This document shows positions 26,244 through 33,375 of a DNA stretch of 64,000 bases, piece by piece (within the stretch, counting starts at the first letter, position 1; each line of letters starts with the position of its first letter). The translations under genes were made by a program, and so were the position numbers. The notes beneath the pieces were generated by a model. That model searched no databases, was not told the DNA's origin, and saw nothing but the letters and a program-made list of their open reading frames with translations. This DNA is from Microbacterium dextranolyticum (GTDB lineage Bacteria; Actinomycetota; Actinomycetes; Actinomycetales; Microbacteriaceae). The stretch covers positions 1,612,001 through 1,676,000 of the forward strand of contig NZ_JAFBBR010000001.1 of assembly GCF_016907295.1 (NCBI RefSeq), given 5' to 3'.

Positions 26244-27767
26244 TCAGCCGCCGAGAGCCTTGAGCCAGCCCTTGCGCGCCTCGAGCGCCTCCGTGGCCTT
26301 GGCGATGGCGGACGCATTCTTGGACGCCTTCGCCTTCTCGAGGTCGCTCTCGAGCCCGGCGATGGCATCGTGGAGCTGCTGCGTCATCGCGTTCTGACGC
26401 GCCTTGGTCTCCGGGTTGTTGCTCTTCCAGTCGGCGTCTTCGCGGCTCTTCACGCCCTGCTCGATGCGGCGGAGCTCATCGTCCAGACCTCGCTCGGCCT
26501 CACGGGGATGGATCCGACCGATCTCGTCCCACTGGCGCTGGATGCCCGTGAGCAGCGCGCGTGCCTTCGCGGTGTCCTTCTCCTTCGGCACGGCGGCGGC
26601 CTCGACGAGCAGAGCGCGCTTCGCCTCGATCTTGTCCTTCGAGGCTTCGGCGTCGGCCTGCTCGCGGTCGGAGCGTGCCGCATACAGGGCGTCGCCGGCG
26701 GCCTTGAAGCGCGCCCAGAGCGCGTCATCCGCCTTCTTGCCCGCGCGGCCGGACGTCTTCCACTCATCGAGAAGGGTGCGATACGCGCCGATACCCTCTT
26801 CGCCCTTGCTCGCGAGAGCTTCTGCGCGCTCGACGAGGCGCGCCTTGGCGTCGCGGGCCGACTTGTGCTGCTCGTCCAGGCCCGCGTAGAACTCGCGGCG
26901 ATGCTTGTCGAGCGTCGCGCGGGCATCGCGGAATCTCTTCCACAGCTGCTGGCCGGTGTTCTTGGGCAGACGGGGCCCCGTCGCCTGGTGCGCCTGCCAG
27001 CGCTCGAAGAGGGCCGTCACGTCGGCTCCGGTCTGCTTCCACTGGATCGACTTGGGGTCGCGTGCCGCGAGCTGCTCGATCTGCTCCACCAGCGCGGTGC
27101 GCTCGGCGATGGCCGCGTCGACGGCGGCGCGCTGTGCCTGGGCCTCTTCGGCGGAGGCCTCCGTCAGGGTGGCGTCGAGAGCTGCCAGCCGGGCCTCGAG
27201 GGCGGCGAGGTCTCCGACCGCGGCAGCGCCGACGACACGCTCGCGCACCGCGCGAGATGTCGCGCGCAGGTCGGACGCGGACGCGCCCCCGGCACGATGA
27301 CGCGTCTCGAGCAGAGTGACCTCGCTCACCAGGTCGGCGTACTTCCGCTCGAAGTAGGCGAGGGCCTCGGCGGGAGTTCCGTCGGGGTACTGACCGACGA
27401 CCCGCCAGACATCGCCCTCGCGCACCGATACGGTGCCGTCGTCCTCGACGCGGCCGAAGGACTCGGTCGGCGCGGCTGCCGCGGGGGCCACTGCCGCGCG
27501 GCGCGCAGGCGGCCGCGGCACGGGCATCCGCCCGGGCATCGGCGCGGGGGCCGCGACCGGCTCGGCAGAGGCGAGCGCTTCCGCGGAGTCGGCGGAGGCG
27601 TCGTCGGCGGGCGCGTCGGCGATGTCGACGGCGGGCGCCGAAGGCGTCTCTGCGTCGGCCGGAGCGGCGTCGATGGGAGCCGAGGAGGCCTCGGCGTTCG
27701 CATCCTCGGTGGCGGCGATCTCCACCTCAGTGGTGTCGTCGTTCGAGGGGATGGTGTCGTCAGTCAC
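26244..27767 (-). CDS. DUF349 repeat protein
   Basis: 507 residues. An Ala/Pro/Glu-rich low-complexity N-terminus (about 1-110) is followed by VWRVVGQYPDGTPAEALAYFERKYADL and several DUF349 helical repeats, e.g. QWKQTGADVTALFERWQAH, LWKRFRDARATLDKHRREFYAGLDEQ, LLDEWKTSGRAGKKADDALWARFKAA and IQRQWDEIGRIHPREAERGLDDEL. The long charged helices suggest coiled coils. Function is not established; the gene commonly sits near relA in actinobacteria. GTG 27767 is chosen because GAGGT lies 7 nt upstream. Confidence 0.85.
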   Translation of the reverse strand: MTDDTIPSNDDTTEVEIAATEDANAEASSAPIDAAPADAETPSAPAVDIADAPADDASADSAEALASAEPVAAPAPMPGRMPVPRPPARRAAVAPAAAAPTESFGRVEDDGTVSVREGDVWRVVGQYPDGTPAEALAYFERKYADLVSEVTLLETRHRAGGASASDLRATSRAVRERVVGAAAVGDLAALEARLAALDATLTEASAEEAQAQRAAVDAAIAERTALVEQIEQLAARDPKSIQWKQTGADVTALFERWQAHQATGPRLPKNTGQQLWKRFRDARATLDKHRREFYAGLDEQHKSARDAKARLVERAEALASKGEEGIGAYRTLLDEWKTSGRAGKKADDALWARFKAAGDALYAARSDREQADAEASKDKIEAKRALLVEAAAVPKEKDTAKARALLTGIQRQWDEIGRIHPREAERGLDDELRRIEQGVKSREDADWKSNNPETKARQNAMTQQLHDAIAGLESDLEKAKASKNASAIAKATEALEARKGWLKALGG

Positions 27768-27876
27768 GGTGTGTACCTCGTCGCGGCGCACGCCGCATGG
27801 GGGTTTCGGTCGTCCTCAGCCTATCGTTCGCCGCTTCGGGCTGCCGCTGTCGTCGCGGCCGCACGTCACCGGCGTC

Positions 27877-28191
27877 TCAGGGCGTCGGCGCGACGGTCGG
27901 GTTCTCGGTCGAGTCGGGAAGGTCGAGAGGCGCATCCTGCGGCGCCGGTGTGACGTCGGGGGCCGTGGAGGAGGGGGACGGTGTCGGCACGGGAGCGCCG
28001 GGACCCGCGGTGTAGTAGGCGACCTGTCCACCGACGACGGCGAGGAGCAGGATCCCACCGGCCACGCCGGCGATCACGTTGTCGCGGCGCCGACGCGTCT
28101 GCAGGCTCGCATGGAATTCCTGCCGCGCCCGATACACGCGTGCGCGCTCACGCTCGATGCGCGATCGATTCTTGTCTGCACCCGTCGCCAC
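27877..28191 (-). CDS. Small single-pass membrane protein, possible truncated cyclophilin
   Basis: 104 residues: a basic N-terminus (KNRSRIERERARVYRARQEF), one transmembrane helix (VIAGVAGGILLLAVVGGQVAYY) and a Pro/Ser/Thr-rich exported tail. The N-terminal pattern and the position beside DUF349 and relA resemble membrane-anchored peptidyl-prolyl isomerases of other actinobacteria, but the isomerase domain is missing. The GTG start has GGGAGG 5 nt upstream. A minus-strand -10 candidate TAGGAT lies at 28234-28229. Function unknown. Confidence 0.65.
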   Translation of the reverse strand: MATGADKNRSRIERERARVYRARQEFHASLQTRRRRDNVIAGVAGGILLLAVVGGQVAYYTAGPGAPVPTPSPSSTAPDVTPAPQDAPLDLPDSTENPTVAPTP

Positions 28192-28291
28192 GGGGACCTC
28201 CCTCTCCGGGCGAGCCCGGGCCGCAAGAATCCTAGCGCGAGAGGGCCTCGGCGCCCGTCCGCGTGTCGGCGGTCGCGACTAGCCTGGATGG

Positions 28292-29614
28292 ATGTCGTCC
28301 TCCTCCGCGCTCTTCCAGGGTCAGACCCCTCTGGCAGTGCGGATGCGACCCGTGTCGCTCGACGAGGTGGCCGGTCAGTCGCACCTGCTGCGACCGGGCT
28401 CGCCTTTGGTCGCCCTCGCCGACCCCGCCGGGAACACCAAGAACGCCGTGTCGGTCATTCTGTGGGGGCCGCCGGGGACGGGCAAGACGACGCTCGCTCA
28501 GGCGATCGCGCGTACCTCGGGACGACGCTTCGTCGAGTTGTCCGCAGTGACGGCGGGTGTGCGCGATGTCCGTGAGGTGATGCAGGATGCCATGACGCAG
28601 CGCGACCTGTACGGCACGTCCACGATCCTGTTCCTGGACGAGATCCACCGCTTCACCAAGGCGCAGCAGGATGCGCTCCTCCCGGGCGTGGAGAACGGCT
28701 GGGTGATCCTCATCGCGGCCACGACCGAGAACCCGTCGTTCTCGGTGATCTCACCGCTGCTGTCCCGCTCGCTCCTGCTGACGTTGCAGCCGCTGATCGA
28801 CGACGACCTGGGCCTGCTCATCGACCGGGCGGTGACCGACCCGCGCGGGCTCGACGGCACGATCGCGCTGTCGCCCGACGCGCGTACCGCCCTGATCCAG
28901 CTGGCCTCGGGCGACGCGCGCCGTGCGTTGACCTCGCTCGAGGCGGCGGCCGCGGTGGCCGCGGGCGGCGAGATGGAGGATGCCACCATCACCGCGGAGC
29001 AGGTGGCGCAGGCGGTCGACCGCGCGCTGCTGCGCTACGACAAGCAGGGCGACGAGCACTACGACGTGATCAGCGCCTTCATCAAGTCGATCCGGGGCTC
29101 CGATGCCGACGCGGCCGTGCACTATCTGGCGCGGATGATCGAGGCGGGCGAGGATCCACGATTCATCGCGCGACGGCTCGTGATCTCCGCGTCGGAGGAC
29201 ATCGGTCTCGCCGACCCGCAGGCTCTCGTCATCGCGGTGGCCGCCGCCGATGCCGTCGCCTTCATCGGTATGCCGGAGGGGCGCATCCCGCTCTCAGAGG
29301 CGACGATCTACCTCGCGACGACGGCGAAGTCGAACGCGGCCTATACGGCGATCGACCGGGCGATCGCCGACGTGCGGGCGGGCGGATTCGGCCGTGTGCC
29401 CACGCATCTGCGCGACGCGCATTACCCGGGAGCGAAGCGGCTGGGGCACGGGAAGGGCTATGTCTACCCCCACGACCTCGACGTCGGCGTCGCGACCCAG
29501 CAGTACCTTCCCGACGAGTTGCGCGGCCGGCACTACTACCAGCCGACGGGACGCGGGCTCGAACGCGACATCGGCGCAAGAGTCGAGAAGATCCGCAAGA
29601 TCCTGGGGGAGTGA
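28292..29614 (+). CDS. rarA: Replication-associated recombination protein RarA (MgsA)
   Basis: 440-residue AAA+ ATPase acting at stalled replication forks, related to clamp loaders. RPVSLDEVAGQSHLL; Walker A GPPGTGKTTL; Walker B LFLDEIHRF; sensor 1 AATTENPSFSV; sensor 2 SGDARRALTSLE; then the tetramerisation domain with ISAFIKSIRGSDADAAVHYLARMIEAGEDP and the C-terminal GYVYPHD...QYLPDELRGRHYYQPTGRG typical of the family. TAGCCT at 28280-28285 ends 6 nt before the ATG and there is no Shine-Dalgarno, suggesting a leaderless message. Confidence 0.96.
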   Translation: MSSSSALFQGQTPLAVRMRPVSLDEVAGQSHLLRPGSPLVALADPAGNTKNAVSVILWGPPGTGKTTLAQAIARTSGRRFVELSAVTAGVRDVREVMQDAMTQRDLYGTSTILFLDEIHRFTKAQQDALLPGVENGWVILIAATTENPSFSVISPLLSRSLLLTLQPLIDDDLGLLIDRAVTDPRGLDGTIALSPDARTALIQLASGDARRALTSLEAAAAVAAGGEMEDATITAEQVAQAVDRALLRYDKQGDEHYDVISAFIKSIRGSDADAAVHYLARMIEAGEDPRFIARRLVISASEDIGLADPQALVIAVAAADAVAFIGMPEGRIPLSEATIYLATTAKSNAAYTAIDRAIADVRAGGFGRVPTHLRDAHYPGAKRLGHGKGYVYPHDLDVGVATQQYLPDELRGRHYYQPTGRGLERDIGARVEKIRKILGE

Positions 29615-29651
29615 CGACGACCGACGCCACTGCCGATGCAAGGATCGGGGG

Positions 29652-31184
29652 ATGACCGATTCGTCCGCCGTCCCGTGGGAACGTCTGTCCAGTGTGCGCA
29701 CGTACGAGGGGTACGTCACGCTTCGTCGCGACAGGTATCGGCTGCCCGACGGCACGGTCTCGGACTGGGACGTCCTGGAGCAGCGCGACACCGTCGCCGT
29801 GGTCGCGGTGACCGCGGACGGTCGGGCCCTCCTGTTCACGCAGTTCCGGGTGGGGCCGCGCGAGCTCGTCGGTGAGCTCCCCGGAGGACTCATCGACGAC
29901 GGCGAGAGCGCGCAGGCCGCCGGCGCGCGCGAGCTGCGCGAAGAGACGGGCTACGCGCCGGGAGCGCTGTTCCATGCCGGTGCGGAATGGTCAGGCGCCA
30001 ACTCCACGCGTCGGAAGAACGTCGTGATCGCCGCGGACTGCCGTCGCGTGGGCGACCCGCAGTGGGAGAACGGGGAGACCGGCGAGGTCGGGCTCATCGC
30101 GCTCGACGAGCTCGTCGGTCATCTGCTGTCCGGTCGGTTGAGTGACGCGGGTGAGGCGCTCCGAGGCATCCTCGTCTTCGTCGGCGCACAGGTCGACGAT
30201 CCCGCCCTCGCGGCACTCCAGGAACGGCTCCGCGGTGCCCTCGGAGTGAGCCCGTCGGCCTCGGTCGCCGAGGCGTCGGCCATCATCGGCGAGTCGGCGC
30301 AGCCCGAGCCGCTTGCAGATTTCTGGCGCCGTTTCGATGGACACAACCCCGACGCCGCGCGCGCCGAGCTCGAGTCGCTGCTCGCCGCGGGCGACTTCGA
30401 TCCCGCTCGCGTCGCCTTTGAACGGGCGTCGCTGCACGACTCCCTCGGTGACGAGGCCGATGCGGTGCCGCTGTACCGGGAAGCACTCGCTGCGGGTCTC
30501 GCCGACCCGTACCGGACCGAGGCCGTCGTGCAGCTGGCCAGTTCGCTGCGGAACCTCGGCGATGCGTCGGGGGCGATCGCGCTGCTGCGTGGCATCCCGT
30601 CGACCGATCCGCTCTGGGGCGCGGCTCAGGCCTTTCTGGCGCTGGCGCTGCATTCCGACGACAAGCCGGTGCCGGCCCTGCGCACGTCGCTGCACGCGCT
30701 GGCGCTGCACCTGCCGCGCTACCGACGGTCGGTCTCCGCGTACGCAGACGAGCTCGCCCCGGTGCGCCGGATTCGTGCGATCGCCGTCGGGCTCGTGGTG
30801 CGCGACGGTCACGTGCTGTTGGAGGAATACGCCGCGACGCCGCGGCACGACGTCTTCCTGCGGGCGCCGGGCGGCGGCATCGAGTTGGGCGAGGCGGCGA
30901 CGGTGGCCGTGCGCCGCGAGTTCGCCGAGGAACTCGATGCGGACGTCGTGGAGGCACGGCTCCTCGCGGTGACGGAGAACATCTTCGAGCGTTCTGGGGC
31001 GGTCGGGCACGAGATCGTCCACGTCTTCACCGTCTCCGCTCCGTCTCTCACCGTGCTTCCACTCGCGGAGAGGATCGCTGTGCGCGACAGTGACACGACG
31101 GTGGGCTGGTACGACATCGACGCTCTGCGCGCGGGATCCGTGCCGGTGTACCCCGCCGGTGTCCTGGGCCTGCTCCCGTACTGA
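29652..31184 (+). CDS. Nudix-TPR-Nudix fusion protein
   Basis: 510 residues in one uninterrupted frame with three parts. First Nudix domain (about 1-200), ADP-ribose pyrophosphatase-like, with Nudix box GGLIDDGESAQAAGARELREETG. Middle helical domain (about 215-365) with TPR-like pairs, e.g. DPARVAFERASLHDSLGDEADAVPLYREAL and TEAVVQLASSLRNLGDASGAIALL. Second Nudix domain (about 370-510) with GGGIELGEAATVAVRREFAEELDADV, in which the canonical REExGE pattern is changed to RREFAEELD but the catalytic Glu residues remain. It probably hydrolyses nucleoside diphosphate compounds; substrates are unknown and the TPR part may bind a partner. ATG 29652 is preceded by a purine-rich GGATCGGGGG. Confidence 0.85.
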   Translation: MTDSSAVPWERLSSVRTYEGYVTLRRDRYRLPDGTVSDWDVLEQRDTVAVVAVTADGRALLFTQFRVGPRELVGELPGGLIDDGESAQAAGARELREETGYAPGALFHAGAEWSGANSTRRKNVVIAADCRRVGDPQWENGETGEVGLIALDELVGHLLSGRLSDAGEALRGILVFVGAQVDDPALAALQERLRGALGVSPSASVAEASAIIGESAQPEPLADFWRRFDGHNPDAARAELESLLAAGDFDPARVAFERASLHDSLGDEADAVPLYREALAAGLADPYRTEAVVQLASSLRNLGDASGAIALLRGIPSTDPLWGAAQAFLALALHSDDKPVPALRTSLHALALHLPRYRRSVSAYADELAPVRRIRAIAVGLVVRDGHVLLEEYAATPRHDVFLRAPGGGIELGEAATVAVRREFAEELDADVVEARLLAVTENIFERSGAVGHEIVHVFTVSAPSLTVLPLAERIAVRDSDTTVGWYDIDALRAGSVPVYPAGVLGLLPY

Positions 31185-31256
31185 GGACCCCGCGCGGGGC
31201 GGCTCCGCGCGCCCCTGCGCCGATCGACGACCACGGTGTGTGCGAGGGTAGTCCGC

Positions 31257-31991
31257 ATGTCCGTCCTCCTGCTCGGCATACTCGCGGTGGTGCTGCTCAA
31301 CGTCTACGCGATCGTGCTCATCCTGCTGCGCTCACGCGTTTACGGCGTCGGTCTGTACCGCCCGATGCTCCTGAACATCGCGCTGTCGTTCCTGCCGGTG
31401 CTGCTCGCGATCGTCCTCGGCGTCGGACTCCTTCTGCTCGCCCCCGTCTTCGGACGCCTCGCGCAACTGGTCGCGAGCGGCGGGGTGATCCTCGTCTGGA
31501 GCTACCTGGTTGTTGCGACGCTCGTCTGGCTCGTGTTCTTTCCGAACTCGGTGTACCTCATCACCGAGCTGAACTTCAGTCATCGCGGCGAGGACACCCC
31601 CGTGCCGCTCTGGTACGACATCGTGCAGACCCTCGCGCTCACCCTGTCGGGCATCGCCAACGCGGTGCTGAGCCTCGCAGTCGTGCAGACCATGTTCATC
31701 GTCCTCGTCGACCTGCCCGGCGCCGCGATCCCCTCGAGCAGCTGGGTCGCCGCCGGAGCGATCATCGTGCTCGGCGCCATCGGGGTCTATCTCGGCCGAT
31801 ACCTGCGGCTCAACAGTTGGGATGTGCGGCACCCGGCATCGCTGCTGTGGAAGCTCACGACGCACCTGCGACAGCCGGGCAAGGCGCTCGAAGCGTTCGG
31901 CTTCGTGCTGACCCACGCGCTGCTGATCGCGCTGCTCTATGTCCCGCTGTTCGTCCTGGGGTGGTCAGCCGTTCGGGCGGGCGCGCTCTGA
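31257..31991 (+). CDS. DUF1361 family membrane protein
   Basis: 244 residues with about seven transmembrane helices and short loops, e.g. LLLGILAVVLLNVYAIVLILL and IVLGAIGVYLGRYLRLNSWD. LVFFPNSVYLITELNFSHR in the middle and the GRYLRLNSWD turn match DUF1361 proteins, whose function is not known. ATG 31257 was chosen because GAGGG lies 8 nt upstream, and the first helix starts at once. Confidence 0.8.
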   Translation: MSVLLLGILAVVLLNVYAIVLILLRSRVYGVGLYRPMLLNIALSFLPVLLAIVLGVGLLLLAPVFGRLAQLVASGGVILVWSYLVVATLVWLVFFPNSVYLITELNFSHRGEDTPVPLWYDIVQTLALTLSGIANAVLSLAVVQTMFIVLVDLPGAAIPSSSWVAAGAIIVLGAIGVYLGRYLRLNSWDVRHPASLLWKLTTHLRQPGKALEAFGFVLTHALLIALLYVPLFVLGWSAVRAGAL

Positions 31992-32017
31992 GCACAGGCC
32001 GCTGCGGCGCGCTCTGG

Positions 32018-32170
32018 TAGACTGAATCGGCTCGAAACCGGTTTTCGGGCATCCCCTCTCTTCTTCACCGACCTTCCGGCATGCCCCGGCGTGCAGTCCG
32101 GACAGGGCGAGGAGAGGCGATACGTCCGCGAGTCGCGACAGTCGCGACCGCGTAACGAAAGGAACACTTC
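32018..32170 (+). promoter_or_regulatory. rpsD promoter and 140-nt leader
   Basis: TAGACT (32018-32023) is a -10 box; the following ~140-nt untranslated leader is long for this genome and contains several potential hairpins, e.g. GTCGCGAC-AGTCGCGAC near 32133-32149, before the ribosome-binding site GAAAGGA (32157-32163). S4 represses its own mRNA in other bacteria, so an autoregulatory leader is possible but not shown. Confidence 0.45.
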
Positions 32171-32800
32171 GTGGCTACGAAGTCCCAGGACCGCCGCAAG
32201 GTGCGTCTGTCGCGCGCCCTCGGCGTCGCGCTGACCCCCAAGGCGGCCAAGTACCTCGAGAAGCGCCCCTACGCTCCCGGCGAGCACGGTCGCACCAAGC
32301 GCAAGCAGGACAGCGACTTCGCCGTCCGTCTGCGTGAGAAGCAGCGTCTTCGCGAGCAGTACGGCATCCGCGAGAAGCAGATGCGCAACACCTTCAACGA
32401 GGCCCGCCGCAAGGACGGCCTGACGGGTGAGAACCTCGTCGAGCTGCTCGAGATGCGCCTCGACGCGCTCGTCGTGCGCGCCGGCTTCGCCCGCACCACG
32501 GCGCAGGCACGTCAGCTCGTCGTGCACCGTCACATCCTCGTCGACGGCCAGCTCGTGGACCGTCCCTCCTTCCGCGTGAAGCCGGGTCAGCTCATCCACG
32601 TCAAGGCCAAGAGCGAGGCGCTCGAGCCCTTCCAGGTGGCCGCCGCCGGTGGCCACGCCGAGGTTCTGCCCCCCGTTCCGGGCTACCTCGAGGTCGAGCT
32701 CGACAAGCTGCAGGCGAAGCTCGTGCGTCGTCCCAAGCGTGCCGAGGTGCCCGTCACGTGTGACGTGCAGCTCGTCGTCGAGTACTACGCCGCGCGCTGA
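32171..32800 (+). CDS. rpsD: 30S ribosomal protein S4
   Basis: 209 residues; nucleates 30S assembly by binding 16S rRNA. KAAKYLEKRPYAPGEHGRTKRKQDSDFAVRLREKQRLREQYGIREKQMRNTF and the S4 domain RLDALVVRAGFARTTAQARQLVVHRHILVDGQLVDRPSF are diagnostic. The N-terminus has no zinc-binding cysteines, i.e. the zinc-independent form usual in actinobacteria. GTG start with a good Shine-Dalgarno. Confidence 0.98.
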   Translation: MATKSQDRRKVRLSRALGVALTPKAAKYLEKRPYAPGEHGRTKRKQDSDFAVRLREKQRLREQYGIREKQMRNTFNEARRKDGLTGENLVELLEMRLDALVVRAGFARTTAQARQLVVHRHILVDGQLVDRPSFRVKPGQLIHVKAKSEALEPFQVAAAGGHAEVLPPVPGYLEVELDKLQAKLVRRPKRAEVPVTCDVQLVVEYYAAR

Positions 32801-32818
32801 TCACTTCTGCGCACGGTC

Positions 32819-32852
32819 ACGAAGGGCGTCGGGTCATCCCGGCGCCCTTCGT
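32819..32852 (+). terminator. Terminator after rpsD
   Basis: A 13-bp stem with one G-T wobble (32821-32833 with 32838-32850) closes a 4-nt loop TCAT and is followed by GTCGTTGG. It starts 20 nt after the rpsD stop. Bases 32853-33008 hold nothing else recognisable. Confidence 0.75.
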
Positions 32853-33021
32853 CGTTGGGGCGAGGCATCCGTTCGCTTCGTTCGGCGGCGCCGATGTGCG
32901 CCCTCGCGGGCGCGAGACCCGCCGAACGCCGCCTCCGAGCCGGAGTCGACCGTGCGATGCCAGGCGGTGCCGCCAGGCCGCGACGCCCACGGCGGAGAGC
33001 CGAGCACCTAACATGGATGCC

Positions 33022-33306
33022 ATGAAGAGCATGATGTGGTTCGTGCTGGGCCTGGCCGGCGGCTTCGTCGCCGCCCACCTGGTGAACAAGGATCCGCGCG
33101 GACACGAGGTCCTCGCCGACGTCGACGCCCGCATCACCGAGTTCACCGATCGCATCGGCGAGGCGTACCGCGCGCAGGAGGCGAAGATCGACGGCATCGC
33201 CGCCGATGTGAAGGATGCCGCCGCAGGCGCCCTCGGCGCCGCCAAGGACGCGGCATCCGACGCCGTCGACGCGGCCAAGGCCACCGCCGCCACGATCACC
33301 GACTGA
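33022..33306 (+). CDS. Small helical protein with N-terminal membrane anchor
   Basis: 94 residues. MKSMMWFVLGLAGGFVAAHLV is a hydrophobic segment or weak transmembrane helix; the rest is a long amphipathic helix rich in Ala, Asp and Lys (DGIAADVKDAAAGALGAAKDAASDAVDAAK), like YtxH or late-embryogenesis-type repeats. The same slot between rpsD and alaS holds a small membrane-associated protein in other actinobacteria. ATG 33022 is preferred to ATG 33013 because TAACAT (33009-33014) ends 7 nt before it, fitting a leaderless message; neither has a usable Shine-Dalgarno. Function unknown. Confidence 0.65.
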   Translation: MKSMMWFVLGLAGGFVAAHLVNKDPRGHEVLADVDARITEFTDRIGEAYRAQEAKIDGIAADVKDAAAGALGAAKDAASDAVDAAKATAATITD

Positions 33307-33375
33307 CCCGCACCGATTGACCGCTCCCGCGTCGCCCGGATGGGCGCGCGGGATCGCCTTGCCTGAGGACCTGCC

